64,000 nt of DNA from contig NZ_CP150096.1 of the NCBI RefSeq assembly GCF_038396765.1, positions 6,431,001 through 6,495,000 on the forward strand. The letters are read 5' to 3'. How positions within the stretch are numbered: the first letter of the stretch is position 1; each line of letters opens with the position of its first letter. Source of the DNA: Chitinophaga caseinilytica (lineage in GTDB: Bacteria; Bacteroidota; Bacteroidia; Chitinophagales; Chitinophagaceae). The position numbers and the translations under genes are program-made. Below, in pieces: positions 36,196 through 46,223 of this stretch. Under the pieces are notes generated by a model, which saw only the letters and a program-made list of their open reading frames with translations, made no database searches and had not been told where the DNA came from.

Positions 36196-37032
36196 ATGGA
36201 AAAGATATATGCCTTAATTGACAAACTGCAGGAACTGAAGAACTCGGCCGGCAGTTTGCAATCCATGTCCTACTATACACAGTTGCTGCAGGCGGAGATC
36301 CTCCACCAGCGGAACCTTCAGAAACAACAGGAGCACGCTTCCCATGGTCACGTTGCAGTGATCATGCCGGCGCACGTCCATGTTGCGGAACATATCCCTG
36401 AACCGGTTCCCGCTCCCCCGCCTCCCGCACCTGTTCCCGCTGCACCTGCCGCGGTTGCGTCTCCCATTGCGGCGCCGTCTTCAAACGGCCATACCAATGG
36501 GTACGCGCCCGACCGTGTGCCGGTGAAACAGCCCACGCGCCCTTCGGAGAAACCCGCCGCCAGCGCCACTCTTTTCGATCCTCCCGCGCCAGCGCAGCCT
36601 GTACAACAACCCGTGCAACAGCCTGTCCAACAACAGCCTGTGCAGCCGCAACCCGTTCAGCAGCAGCCTGTTCCGGCGCCCGAAGGCAACGGCATCCGCC
36701 GCGATCTCAACGAGTTGGTAGGCAAGCCTGCCGCTTCGCTGAACGACCGCTTCAGCAGTAAAAACATGGAAGTGGGAGAAAAGATCGGCAATATGGGCGT
36801 GCCCGACCTGAAAAGCGCGATCGGGATCAACGATAAGTTCCAGTTCATGCAGGAACTTTTCCGCGGCGATAAAGACCATTACGAGCGTTCGGTGAAAACC
36901 ATCAACGAATGCCAGTCGCTGCAGGAAGCGGAATACTGGATCGAACGGGAGCTGAAGATCAAGCTGGGATGGGACGAATCCGATGCCGTGGCGCAGCACT
37001 TCTACTCGCTCGTCAGGAAGCGTTTTTCCTGA
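36196..37032 (+). CDS. Conserved Bacteroidota protein of unknown function with PVQQ-rich linker
   Basis: 278 residues in three parts. Residues 1-50 are helical (IYALIDKLQELKNSAG, TQLLQAEILHQRNLQKQQ). Residues about 55-170 are a disordered Pro/Ala/Gln linker with repeats of QPVQQ. Residues about 172-278 are a conserved helical domain: DLNELVGKPAASLNDRF, DLKSAIGINDKFQFMQELFRGD, YERSVKTINEC, EAEYWIERELKIKLGWDE, FYSLVRKRFS. I recognise this C-terminal pattern from many Bacteroidota proteins of unknown role. No signal peptide or membrane segment, so cytosolic. Its 3' end overlaps the convergent kdtA by 31 bases. Confidence 0.85.
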   Translation: MEKIYALIDKLQELKNSAGSLQSMSYYTQLLQAEILHQRNLQKQQEHASHGHVAVIMPAHVHVAEHIPEPVPAPPPPAPVPAAPAAVASPIAAPSSNGHTNGYAPDRVPVKQPTRPSEKPAASATLFDPPAPAQPVQQPVQQPVQQQPVQPQPVQQQPVPAPEGNGIRRDLNELVGKPAASLNDRFSSKNMEVGEKIGNMGVPDLKSAIGINDKFQFMQELFRGDKDHYERSVKTINECQSLQEAEYWIERELKIKLGWDESDAVAQHFYSLVRKRFS

Positions 37033-38255
37033 ATATAGCCCATGATTTTCCCGGTTGCCCCCTTGTGGTCTTCCACAAAGCGGGCGGCGATTTCCGCGCT
37101 CTGCCCATAATAAAATGGATCGTTGAGCGCCGTGATCGCTTTCGACAGCTCATCGGCGTCCTTCACCACGATCGCCCCTCTCAGCTGCACGAGCATCATG
37201 GCTTCGTGGAACTGGTGGAATACGGGCCCGATGATCACCGGCCGGCCGTAAGTTGCCGGTTCCAGGAGGTTATGAATCCCCGCTTTCCCGAATCCCCCGC
37301 CCACATAAGCGATGCGGCCGTACCGGTACAGGGCGGACAGCATCCCCACATTATCGATCACCAGCACATCTGGCTGGCGGCCGTTCAGCTCGGAGTAACG
37401 TACGGCGTCGGGGAAAAGTGACTGAATTTTATCGAGATGGGCGGCATGGATCTCATGCGGCGCCAGCACCAGCTGACGGCCTTCCTTTCCGCCGCCATAC
37501 CACCATTTGGCCAGGGCTTCCTCATCCGCTTCCCAGGTACTGCCGGCCACGAGCACTTTTTCCACCCGCAGCGCCGCTTCGATAGCCGGCAACGTGACAG
37601 GGTGCTGGCGAAGCGCCCAGACCCGGTCGAACCGGGTATCTCCCGCCAACGTCACCTGCCGGATGCCGATGTTATGCAGCAGGGTGATGGAAGTTTCGTT
37701 CTGGACGAAGAGATGGTCCATTTTCCTGAGCAAACCCCTGAACATGCCGCCATATGGCTTGAAAAACAGCTGTTTATGCCGAAAAATCCCGGATATGAGC
37801 AGTACCGGTACCTGCCGGGCGTACAAGGCCTGCAGGAAATGGTACCAGAATTCGTATTTGATGAAAATAGCCAGTTGTGGGCGTACCTGGCCGAGGAACC
37901 GGGCTGCGTTGGCCGGGGTATCGAGCGGGAGATAGCAGATAAAATCCGCTCCCGGCCAGTTTTTGCGGACTTCATAGCCGGAAGGCGAAAAAAAGGTCAG
38001 CACGATGCGGTGATCGGGATATTCCGTTCGGAGGGCTTCCAGGATGGGCCTCCCCTGCTCGAATTCCCCCAGCGAGGCGGCGTGCACCCAAATAGCGGGT
38101 TTAGGGCTGGCCATGGCGGCTTCCAGTTCGGGCCAAAGCCGCTCCCGGCCTTCGATCCAGGCTTTCGCCTTTGCTTTTCCGGCCCTTGCGGCCAGTCCTA
38201 CCGCAGCCCGGTACATCCGGATGCCCATGTTATACAGAAAAATCGATACGCCCAC
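37002..38255 (-). CDS. kdtA: 3-deoxy-D-manno-octulosonic acid (Kdo) transferase
   Basis: GT30 glycosyltransferase that adds Kdo to lipid A at the cytoplasmic face of the inner membrane. 417 residues. Seen: N-terminal anchor FLYNMGIRMYRAAVGL, the catalytic base region IWVHAASLGEFEQGRP (Glu), VLTFFSPSGYEV, LPLDTP, the CMP-Kdo site VLAPHEIH, and YVGGGFGKAGIHNLLEPATYGRPVIIGP. The start is a GTG at 38255; an ATG nine codons later would cut the anchor. Located beside the sugar-nucleotide operon, divergent from it. Confidence 0.95.
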   Translation of the reverse strand: MGVSIFLYNMGIRMYRAAVGLAARAGKAKAKAWIEGRERLWPELEAAMASPKPAIWVHAASLGEFEQGRPILEALRTEYPDHRIVLTFFSPSGYEVRKNWPGADFICYLPLDTPANAARFLGQVRPQLAIFIKYEFWYHFLQALYARQVPVLLISGIFRHKQLFFKPYGGMFRGLLRKMDHLFVQNETSITLLHNIGIRQVTLAGDTRFDRVWALRQHPVTLPAIEAALRVEKVLVAGSTWEADEEALAKWWYGGGKEGRQLVLAPHEIHAAHLDKIQSLFPDAVRYSELNGRQPDVLVIDNVGMLSALYRYGRIAYVGGGFGKAGIHNLLEPATYGRPVIIGPVFHQFHEAMMLVQLRGAIVVKDADELSKAITALNDPFYYGQSAEIAARFVEDHKGATGKIMGYIQEKRFLTSE

Positions 38256-38327
38256 GTTATTGAACTTTAATCAGATAAAAACTATTTGCCCTGCAAAGAT
38301 AGTCTCTGCAGCCTAACCCAAAATTTG

Positions 38328-38335
38328 TAAATTTG
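38328..38335 (+). promoter_or_regulatory. Promoter -7 element of the nucleotide-sugar operon
   Basis: TAAATTTG followed by CC, full TAnnTTTG match. It shows that the first in-frame ATG (38333) cannot be the start, because that ATG overlaps the promoter; the next ATG is at 38360. Confidence 0.65.
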
Positions 38336-38359
38336 CCCTCTCATAAAAAGACATCGTTC

Positions 38360-39487
38360 ATGGTCCCAATTCAGATGGTGGATTTAAAACGCCAATACAA
38401 CAAAATCAAGCCCGAGGTAGACGCAGCCATGTTGGAAGTGCTGGACAGCGCCGCATTCATTAACGGAGCCCCCGTCCAGCAATTCGCGCAGGAACTGGGG
38501 CAATACCTGGGGACCAGGCATGTCATCCCCTGTGCCAACGGGACGGACGCCCTTCAGATCGCCATGATGGCGCTGGGGCTTCAGCCCGGAGACGAGGTGA
38601 TCACCCCGTCGTTCACCTTCATCGCCACCGCCGAAGTGATTGCCCTGCTGCAGCTCAAACCGGTGTTCGTGGACATCGACCCCAAAACATACTGCATTGA
38701 TCCCCAGGCGATTGAAAAGGCCATTACGCCGAAAACGAAAGCCATCGTGCCGGTACACCTTTACGGTCACAGCGCGGATATGGACAGCATCATGGAAATC
38801 GCCGAAAAGCACGGCCTTTACGTGATCGAAGATAACGCCCAGGCCATCGGTAGCGATTATACCTCGAAAAACGGCGTTACCAAAAAAGCCGGGACCTTCG
38901 GCCACATCGGCTGCACTTCCTTCTTCCCCAGCAAAAACCTGGGATGCTATGGCGACGGCGGCGCGCTCTTCACCGACGACGATGCCCTGGCCGCGAAGAT
39001 CCGCATGGTAGCCAACCACGGCCAGTCTGCCCGTTATTACCACGACGTAGTAGGCGTCAACAGCCGGCTGGATACCCTGCAGGCCGTGGTGCTCCGCATC
39101 AAGCTGCAACAGCTCGACCAATACATTGCCGCGCGCCGCGAAGTGGCTGCCGCTTACGACAAGGCTTTCGCCGGCAACAAATACATCGTTACGCCCTTCC
39201 AGGCGCCTAACCAGGTGCACGTGTTCCACCAGTACACGCTCCAGATCGAAGGGAAAGACCGCAACGAACTGCAGGCCTTCCTCGCCGAGCAGAAAGTGCC
39301 GGCGATGATCTATTACCCCGTGCCCGGGCATCGCCAGAAAATGTTCGAAGGCATGACCGAAACCCATCAACACCTTCCTGTTACCGATACACTGACCTCC
39401 AAGGTCATCTCACTTCCCATTCATACAGAAATGGACGCAGACCAACTGAATCACATCATTGAATCCGTTCTTTCATTCTTAAAATGA
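38360..39487 (+). CDS. DegT/DnrJ/EryC1/StrS-family sugar aminotransferase
   Basis: PLP-dependent aminotransferase of 375 residues that aminates a nucleotide-linked keto-sugar. Seen: VPIQMVDLKRQYNKIKPEVD, the PLP-phosphate site CANGTDALQIAM, PVHLYGHSADMD, EDNAQAIGS, and the PLP lysine in FFPSKNLGCYGDGGALFT. NHGQSARYYHDVVGVNSRLDTLQA and VFHQYTLQI follow. It heads a six-gene operon (gaps of 6, -4, 15, -1 and 11 bases). The product is likely an amino sugar for a surface polysaccharide or glycoprotein; the exact sugar is unknown. Confidence 0.92.
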   Translation: MVPIQMVDLKRQYNKIKPEVDAAMLEVLDSAAFINGAPVQQFAQELGQYLGTRHVIPCANGTDALQIAMMALGLQPGDEVITPSFTFIATAEVIALLQLKPVFVDIDPKTYCIDPQAIEKAITPKTKAIVPVHLYGHSADMDSIMEIAEKHGLYVIEDNAQAIGSDYTSKNGVTKKAGTFGHIGCTSFFPSKNLGCYGDGGALFTDDDALAAKIRMVANHGQSARYYHDVVGVNSRLDTLQAVVLRIKLQQLDQYIAARREVAAAYDKAFAGNKYIVTPFQAPNQVHVFHQYTLQIEGKDRNELQAFLAEQKVPAMIYYPVPGHRQKMFEGMTETHQHLPVTDTLTSKVISLPIHTEMDADQLNHIIESVLSFLK

Positions 39488-39493
39488 TCCCCC

Positions 39494-40821
39494 ATGAAAA
39501 TTACAGTGGTTGGCACCGGTTATGTTGGTCTTGTGACCGGCACCTGTTTTGCTGAAACGGGCAACAACGTTACCTGTGTCGACATCGATGCCGGCAAAGT
39601 GGCGAAACTCGCCGCCGGACAGATTACCATTTACGAGCCAGGTTTGGAAAAATTGTTCGAGCGCAATCTCAAGGAAGGCCGCCTGCAATTCACGACCCAA
39701 CTGAAGGAAGGCGTGAGCGATGCCGACGTGATTTTCCTCGCGCTCCCCACCCCTCCGGGAGAAGACGGCTCCGCCGATCTTTCCTACATCCTGAAAGTTG
39801 CCGATCAACTGGGTTACATCCTGGAAGATTACAAAGTGATCGTCGACAAGAGCACGGTGCCGGTTGGTACGGCCGACAAGGTGCGCGAAGCCATCGCCAG
39901 GAACGCGAAAGTAGAATTCGACGTGGTGTCTAACCCCGAATTCCTCCGCGAAGGCGTGGCCGTGGAAGATTTCATGAAGCCCGACCGCGTAGTGATCGGG
40001 ACATCTTCGGAAAAGGCCCGCAAGGTAATGGGCGAACTGTACGCGCCTTATGTTCGCCAGGGCAACCCGGTGATCTTCATGGACGAAAAATCGGCCGAGC
40101 TGACCAAGTACGCCGCCAACTCATTCCTCGCCACCAAGATCTCCTTCATGAACGAGATCGCCATTCTCTGCGAGCGCCTGGGCGCAGACGTAGACATGGT
40201 GCGCCGCGGTATCGGCAGCGACGACCGCATCGGCAAACGCTTCCTCTTCCCCGGCATCGGTTACGGCGGCAGCTGTTTCCCGAAAGACGTGCAGGCACTT
40301 GTAAAATCTTCGCAGGATGCAGATTATGATTTCCGCATCCTCAATGCCGTGATGGACGTGAACGAGCAACAGAAAGTGTTCCTCCTCCCCAAGATCGAAG
40401 CGTATTTCGACAACGATCTGAAAGGAAAGCATTTCGCGCTGTGGGGCCTTGCGTTCAAACCCAATACGGACGACATCCGCGAAGCACCCGCATTATACAT
40501 CATCGACCGTTTGCTGGCGGCGGGCGCTTCCGTTTCCGCGTTCGACCCGGAAGCCATGAGCAACGTGAAACAGCTGATCGGCGACCGTATCCGTTACGTA
40601 GACCACCAATATGAAGCATTGGAAAATGCCGATGCGCTGATCATCGCCACCGAATGGAGCGTATTCCGTACGCCCGACTTCGACAAGATCCGTACCCATC
40701 TCAAAGATCAGGTTATCTTCGACGGCCGGAACCTGTTCGATGTTCCCAGGATGCAGGAACTCGGTTTCCATTATGAAAGTGTAGGTAGACAAGCCGTTAC
40801 CCGTTTAAACTCTGTAGTAAA

Positions 40822-40825
<4 letters not shown>
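39494..40825 (+). CDS. ugd: UDP-glucose 6-dehydrogenase
   Basis: Two-step NAD-dependent oxidation of UDP-glucose to UDP-glucuronate. 443 residues. Seen: [72 protein letters not shown], and the catalytic cysteine in [14 protein letters not shown]. The C-terminal domain has [17 protein letters not shown]. It directly feeds the next gene product, and the two genes overlap by four bases (ATGA). GDP-mannose dehydrogenase is a less likely alternative. Confidence 0.95.
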
Positions 40826-41769
<944 letters not shown>

Positions 41770-41784
41770 GCCAATAAACACCGT

Positions 41785-42840
41785 ATGAAGAAAACCATTT
41801 TGATTACAGGGGGAGCCGGTTTTATCGGCTCCCATGTTGTAAGGCTTTTTGTTAACAAGTATCCATCGTACACCATCGTTAACGGGGATGCGCTGACATA
41901 TGCCGGGAACCTGGAAAACCTGAACGATGTCCAGAATAAACCGAACTATGTTTTCGAGAAAATTGATATTACGGACGAGAACAGCGTTTATGCAGCTTTC
42001 GAAAAATATCAGTTTGACGGTGTGATCCACCTCGCTGCAGAAAGCCATGTAGACCGATCCATCCTCGATCCGCTGGCGTTTATCCGCACCAACGTGCTCG
42101 GTACCGCCGTGCTGCTGAACGCTGCGCGTAAATACTGGAAAGACGATATGGAAGGAAAACGCTTCTACCATGTGTCTACAGACGAAGTATACGGTTCCCT
42201 CGGCGAAGAAGGCTTCTTCACGGAAGAGACCGCCTACGATCCCCGTTCGCCCTACTCCGCGTCCAAAGCCAGTTCCGACCACTTCGTACGGGCATATCAT
42301 CACACGTATCATCTCCCGGTGGTGTTGAGCAACTGTTCCAACAACTACGGCTCCCATCACTTCCCGGAAAAACTCATCCCGCTGGCCATTCACAATATCC
42401 GCAACAATAAGCCCATCCCCGTTTACGGGACCGGCGAAAACGTGCGCGACTGGTTGTTTGTGGACGATCATGCCCGCGCCATCGATACCATTTTCCATAA
42501 CGGCGTAACCGGCGAAACATACAATATCGGCGGCTTCAACGAGTGGAAGAACATCGACCTCATCCGCCTGCTTTGCAAGATCATGGACAGCAAGCTGGGC
42601 CGCGAACCGGGTACTTCCGCGCAGCTGATCACTTTCGTGAAAGACCGTGCAGGCCACGATCAACGTTATGCGATAGACGCTACCAAGCTCAACAAAGAGC
42701 TGGGCTGGGCGCCGAGCCTGCAATTCGAGGAAGGACTGGAAAAAACGGTAGAATGGTACCTGGCCAACCAGGACTGGCTGGACCATGTGACCAGTGGCGC
42801 TTATAAAAAATATTACGAAGAACAATACCAACAACGATAA
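41785..42840 (+). CDS. rfbB: dTDP-glucose 4,6-dehydratase
   Basis: Extended SDR of 351 residues, second step of dTDP-L-rhamnose synthesis. Seen: ITGGAGFIGSHVVRLFV, LAAESHVDRSI, STDEVYGSLGE, the catalytic segment SPYSASKASSDHFV, NCSNNYGSHHFPEKLIP, and GENVRDWLFVDDH. The stop codon overlaps the rfbC start (TAATG). The thymidylyltransferase rfbA is not in the operon and must be elsewhere. Confidence 0.96.
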   Translation: MKKTILITGGAGFIGSHVVRLFVNKYPSYTIVNGDALTYAGNLENLNDVQNKPNYVFEKIDITDENSVYAAFEKYQFDGVIHLAAESHVDRSILDPLAFIRTNVLGTAVLLNAARKYWKDDMEGKRFYHVSTDEVYGSLGEEGFFTEETAYDPRSPYSASKASSDHFVRAYHHTYHLPVVLSNCSNNYGSHHFPEKLIPLAIHNIRNNKPIPVYGTGENVRDWLFVDDHARAIDTIFHNGVTGETYNIGGFNEWKNIDLIRLLCKIMDSKLGREPGTSAQLITFVKDRAGHDQRYAIDATKLNKELGWAPSLQFEEGLEKTVEWYLANQDWLDHVTSGAYKKYYEEQYQQR

Positions 42841-43400
42841 TGCCATTAACCGCCACCGGCTTCCCCGGGCTGTATATTTTCGAACCCGTTGTGCATACCG
42901 ATGCGCGCGGGTATTTTTTCGAAAGCTACAATGCCAACACGTTTCGGGAAGGAGGCCTGGACATCCAGTTCAGGCAAGACAACCAGGCGCGCTCCACTTA
43001 TGGCGTATTACGCGGGTTGCATTACCAACTGGACCCATATTCCCAAACGAAGCTGATCCGCGTGCTGGAAGGCCGTATTTGGGACGTTGCGGTGGATATC
43101 CGCAAAGGGTCGCCCACATACGGACAAGTATATACCATCGAGCTTTCGGCTGAAAACAAAAAGCAATTGCTGATACCACAGGGGTTTGCACACGGTTATT
43201 CCGTGCTGAGCCCTACTGCTGAAGTGTTCTACAAATGCGATAATTTCTATCACAAGGCGAGCGAAGGCGGCATCCGGTACGACGATCCCTCGCTGAACAT
43301 CGACTGGGGCTTCCCCCTGGCCGATGCCATCATTTCCGGGAAAGACGCGGAATTGCCATTGCTGGCAGATTGCCGGCATAATTTCACCTTCCAGCCTTAA
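42840..43400 (+). CDS. rfbC: dTDP-4-dehydrorhamnose 3,5-epimerase
   Basis: Cupin-fold epimerase of 186 residues, third step of dTDP-rhamnose synthesis. Seen: GLYIFEPVVHTDARGYFFESYN, RQDNQARSTYGVLRGLHYQ with the catalytic His, KLIRVLEGRIWDVAVDIRKGSPTYG, IPQGFAHGYSVLS, and the active-site Tyr in EVFYKCDNFY. The ATG overlaps the rfbB stop codon by one base. Confidence 0.96.
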   Translation: MPLTATGFPGLYIFEPVVHTDARGYFFESYNANTFREGGLDIQFRQDNQARSTYGVLRGLHYQLDPYSQTKLIRVLEGRIWDVAVDIRKGSPTYGQVYTIELSAENKKQLLIPQGFAHGYSVLSPTAEVFYKCDNFYHKASEGGIRYDDPSLNIDWGFPLADAIISGKDAELPLLADCRHNFTFQP

Positions 43401-43411
43401 AAAAAGACGCC

Positions 43412-44260
43412 ATGAAAAAAATACTGGTAACCGGTGCCAAAGGTCAGCTAGGCCTGTCCATGCAAGCCGTTTCCTCCAAATTCCCCGATTTCCAGCTGGT
43501 GCTGACCGACCGTGAATCGCTCGACGTCACCGATGCCGACGCCATTACCGGATTCCTGGATAGCCAGGAGATCGACGGGGTGGTGAACTGTGCCGCCTAT
43601 ACGGCTGTTGACAAGGCGGAAACCGAAGAAGAAGCGGCTTTCCTGCTCAATTTCCAGGCGGCCCTGCTGCTTGCTGAAGCCGCCCAGGCGAAAGGTATCG
43701 CATTCATCCAGGTGTCTACCGATTACGTGTTCGACGGCCGTCAGAACCGCCCTTACACCGAAAGCGACGATGCCTCGCCCCAGAGCATTTACGGCGCGTC
43801 CAAGCTCCGTGGCGAAGCGGCGGTGCTGGGTTCCTATCCCAACGCCATCGTGGTGCGCACGTCGTGGCTGTATTCCCGCTATGGCGTGAATTTCGTGCTG
43901 CGCATGCAGGAGCTTATGAAGGAAAAGGAAAGCCTCAACATCGTGTTCGACCAGACCGGAACGCCTACCTATGCGCCCGACCTGGCGGAAGCTATCTTCA
44001 CGATACTCTCCCACCCCGCCCCCGAAGGCGGCGTGTACCATTACAGCAATGAAGGTGTAGCCACCTGGTACGATTTCGCGGTAGCGATCCGCGAACTGAC
44101 CGGCGCAGCCTGTAAAGTACAGCCCATCACCTCCGATCAATACCCTACACCGGCGCAACGCCCGGCTTACAGCGTATTGAACAAAGGCAAGATCAAGGCG
44201 GCTTTCGGACTGGAGATACCTTACTGGAAAGACAGTTTGGCAGTATGCCTGGGAAAATAG
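43412..44260 (+). CDS. rfbD: dTDP-4-dehydrorhamnose reductase
   Basis: SDR-fold reductase of 282 residues, last step of dTDP-L-rhamnose synthesis. Seen: VTGAKGQLGLSMQ, NCAAYTAVDKAE, STDYVFDG, catalytic YGASKLRGE, and RTSWLYSRYGVNFV. The gene ends at a hairpin shared with the convergent lolD. Last gene of the operon. Confidence 0.96.
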   Translation: MKKILVTGAKGQLGLSMQAVSSKFPDFQLVLTDRESLDVTDADAITGFLDSQEIDGVVNCAAYTAVDKAETEEEAAFLLNFQAALLLAEAAQAKGIAFIQVSTDYVFDGRQNRPYTESDDASPQSIYGASKLRGEAAVLGSYPNAIVVRTSWLYSRYGVNFVLRMQELMKEKESLNIVFDQTGTPTYAPDLAEAIFTILSHPAPEGGVYHYSNEGVATWYDFAVAIRELTGAACKVQPITSDQYPTPAQRPAYSVLNKGKIKAAFGLEIPYWKDSLAVCLGK

Positions 44261-44282
44261 TCCGCTAAGCGACTATTTTCCC
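44251..44282. terminator. Bidirectional hairpin spanning the rfbD and lolD stop codons
   Basis: Inverted repeat GGGAAAATAGTC(C)GC / GCGACTATTTTCCC with one bulged C and a 3-base loop. It contains both convergent stop codons. There is no T run after the stem, so termination efficiency is uncertain. Confidence 0.55.
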
Positions 44283-44917
44283 ATCCTTCATGACGAGTTG
44301 CCGGTCGCTGAGCGTGGCCAGCTCCTCGTTATGGGTAACGATAATAAAAGTTTGACCGAACTGGTCGCGGAGCTGCAGAAAGAGTTGATGCAGCTCTTTC
44401 GCATTATGGGAGTCGAGGTTGCCGGTAGGCTCGTCTGCCATCACCACATCGGGTTTATTGATGAGGGCCCTGGCAACGGCCACGCGCTGCTGTTCGCCGC
44501 CGGATAGCTGCGTGGGGCGGTGATGGAGGCGGTCTTTGAGGCCGAGCGTTTCAAGCAGGTATTCCGCCCTTTCACGCACTTCGTTTTTGCGGGTGCCGGC
44601 GATAAAACCCGGGATACACACGTTTTCGAGGGCGCTGAATTCAGGCAGCAGGTGGTGGAACTGGAAAATGAAGCCGATATGGCGGTTCCTGAAATCTGCC
44701 AAGGCATCGCCTGCCAAATGGCTGGTTTGCACATCGTTAATGAAGATTTCCCCGCCGGAAGGCGCATCCAGCGTACCGAGGATATGCAGCAATGTGCTTT
44801 TCCCTGCGCCAGACGACCCTACGATCGTAACGATCTCCCCTTTACTGACAGAAATATCCACCCCCTCAAAACAGGCAGGTTGGAATAATTTTTGGTGACA
44901 TTGCGAGCAACAAGCAT
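44265..44917 (-). pseudogene. lolD: LolD-type lipoprotein-release ATPase, frameshifted near the N-terminus
   Basis: ABC ATPase of the LolCDE/MacB group. The main frame from about 44861 reads Walker A GSSGAGKS, signature LSGGEQQR, Walker [13 protein letters not shown] and ends normally. The N-terminal 19 residues lie in the next frame from ATG 44917: MLVARNVTKNYSNLPVLRG, which is exactly the start expected for LolD, followed by VDISVSKGE in the main frame. The break is at a run of five G (minus strand, 44865-44861); six G would join the frames. If the start were instead the GTG at 44861, the protein would lack its first beta-strand and A-loop. Either sequencing error or real mutation. Confidence 0.85.
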
Positions 44918-44952
44918 AACCGAACGATAAATAACCGTTAAAATAGTAATAG

Positions 44953-44982
44953 TTGTTTATTTCAAATTAAATAATACTTTTG
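44953..44982 (+). promoter_or_regulatory. Promoter of the DUF2795 gene
   Basis: TTG (44953-44955), 19 bases, TACTTTTG (44975-44982): consensus Bacteroidota promoter 32 bases before the ATG at 45015. Confidence 0.8.
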
Positions 44983-45014
44983 CGAAAATTTGGAAAAGTA
45001 AAAATTTATATACG

Positions 45015-45236
45015 ATGTACTGGACCTTAGAACTAGCGTCGTACCTGGAGGATGCTCCATGGCCGGCCACAAAAGACGAGCTCATAGATTACGCCATCCG
45101 CTCCGGTGCACCCATCGAAGTTATCGAAAACCTTCAGGAACTGGAGGACGAAGGGGAAATTTATGAGGGCATTGAGGATATTTGGTCTGACTACCCGTCA
45201 CAAGACGACTTCTTCTTCAACGAAGACGAATACTAA
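45015..45236 (+). CDS. DUF2795 family protein
   Basis: Acidic protein of 73 residues of the DUF2795 type: YLEDAPWPATKDELIDYAIRSGAP, VIENLQELEDEGEIYEGIEDIW, then an acidic tail (DDFFFNEDEY). Family function unknown; relatives are small cytosolic proteins widespread in Bacteroidota. Monocistronic with a strong promoter and a bidirectional terminator. Confidence 0.92.
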   Translation: MYWTLELASYLEDAPWPATKDELIDYAIRSGAPIEVIENLQELEDEGEIYEGIEDIWSDYPSQDDFFFNEDEY

Positions 45237-45300
45237 AAGACGCCGTATTCCTGCCCCATTGACATTCGCCCCTTAGCGTATGCCTATGCTGCAAAAAATT

Positions 45301-45334
45301 AAACCGTCCTGGTGAGCAACTCCCGGGACGGTTT
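45301..45334. terminator. Bidirectional terminator between DUF2795 and fabI
   Basis: Stem AAACCGTCC / GGACGGTTT with a T run on each side, between two convergent genes. Confidence 0.85.
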
Positions 45335-45362
45335 TTATTTTTTGGGCCCGAAGGCGACAGGC

Positions 45363-46175
45363 TTATTTTTCCATTTGTTCGATCACGTCGCGGGAAACGC
45401 CGGTGAAGGAGAAACCGCCGTCGTGGAACAGGTTCTGCATGGTTACCATGCGGGTGTAGTCGGAGAACAGGGTAACGGTGTAATCCGCGCACTGGTCGGC
45501 GGATGCGTTACCGAGGGGGCTCATTTTTTCAGCGTAGCTGATGAACCCGTCGAACCCTTTTACGCCGCTGCCTGCGGTGGTACGGGTGGGCGACTGGGAA
45601 ATGGTGTTGATGCGCACTTTATTCTTCACGCCGTAATGGAAACCGAAGCTCCGGGCGATGGATTCCAGCATGGCCTTGTTGTCTGCCATATCGCTGTAAT
45701 CGGGGAATACGCGCTGAGAGGCGATGTACGTAAGCGCCACCACGGAGCCCCATTCGCTGATCGCATCCAGCTTGTAAGCCGTTTGCAGCACGCGGTGGAG
45801 AGACATGGCCGAAATATCGTTCCCTTTATGGAAAAAGTCGTAGTCCAGGTCGGTATAGGGTCTTCCTTTGCGAACGTTGACGCTCATCCCGATAGAATGC
45901 AGGATAAAGTCAATTTTACCACCGAAATGTTCCATGGATTTGGTGAACAGGTTATTCAGATCCTCCATGCTGGTGGCGTCTGCAGGTATTACCGGGGCGT
46001 TGCAGGTTTCGGCCAGCTTGTTGATCTCCCCCATGCGCATGGCGATGGGAGCGTTCGTCAGCACGATTTGCGCGCCTTCTTCCACACAACGCACGGCTGT
46101 TTTCCAGGCAATGGAATTTTCATCCAGCGCACCAAAGATGATCCCTTTCTTCCCTTGTAATAAGTTATGAGCCAT
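45363..46175 (-). CDS. fabI: Enoyl-[acyl-carrier-protein] reductase, FabI type
   Basis: Last step of fatty-acid elongation, reduces trans-2-enoyl-ACP with NAD(P)H. 270 residues. Seen: GKKGIIFGALDENSIAW, FILHSIGMS, the catalytic YSDMADNK (Tyr-x6-Lys), and RINTISQSPTRTTAGSGVKGFDGF. The PTRTTAGSG form is the variant seen in Bacteroidota FabI. Single gene with its own promoter and terminator; a target of triclosan-type inhibitors in related bacteria. Confidence 0.95.
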   Translation of the reverse strand: MAHNLLQGKKGIIFGALDENSIAWKTAVRCVEEGAQIVLTNAPIAMRMGEINKLAETCNAPVIPADATSMEDLNNLFTKSMEHFGGKIDFILHSIGMSVNVRKGRPYTDLDYDFFHKGNDISAMSLHRVLQTAYKLDAISEWGSVVALTYIASQRVFPDYSDMADNKAMLESIARSFGFHYGVKNKVRINTISQSPTRTTAGSGVKGFDGFISYAEKMSPLGNASADQCADYTVTLFSDYTRMVTMQNLFHDGGFSFTGVSRDVIEQMEK

Positions 46176-46190
46176 TGATTAAAATTTGGG

Positions 46191-46221
46191 CAAATTTAGC
46201 AGTTAAAGTCGAAAATTGAAA
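46191..46221 (-). promoter_or_regulatory. Promoter of fabI
   Basis: On the minus strand TTTC (46221-46218), 19 bases, TAAATTTG (46198-46191), 15 bases before the fabI ATG. Confidence 0.7.
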
Positions 46222-46223
46222 TC

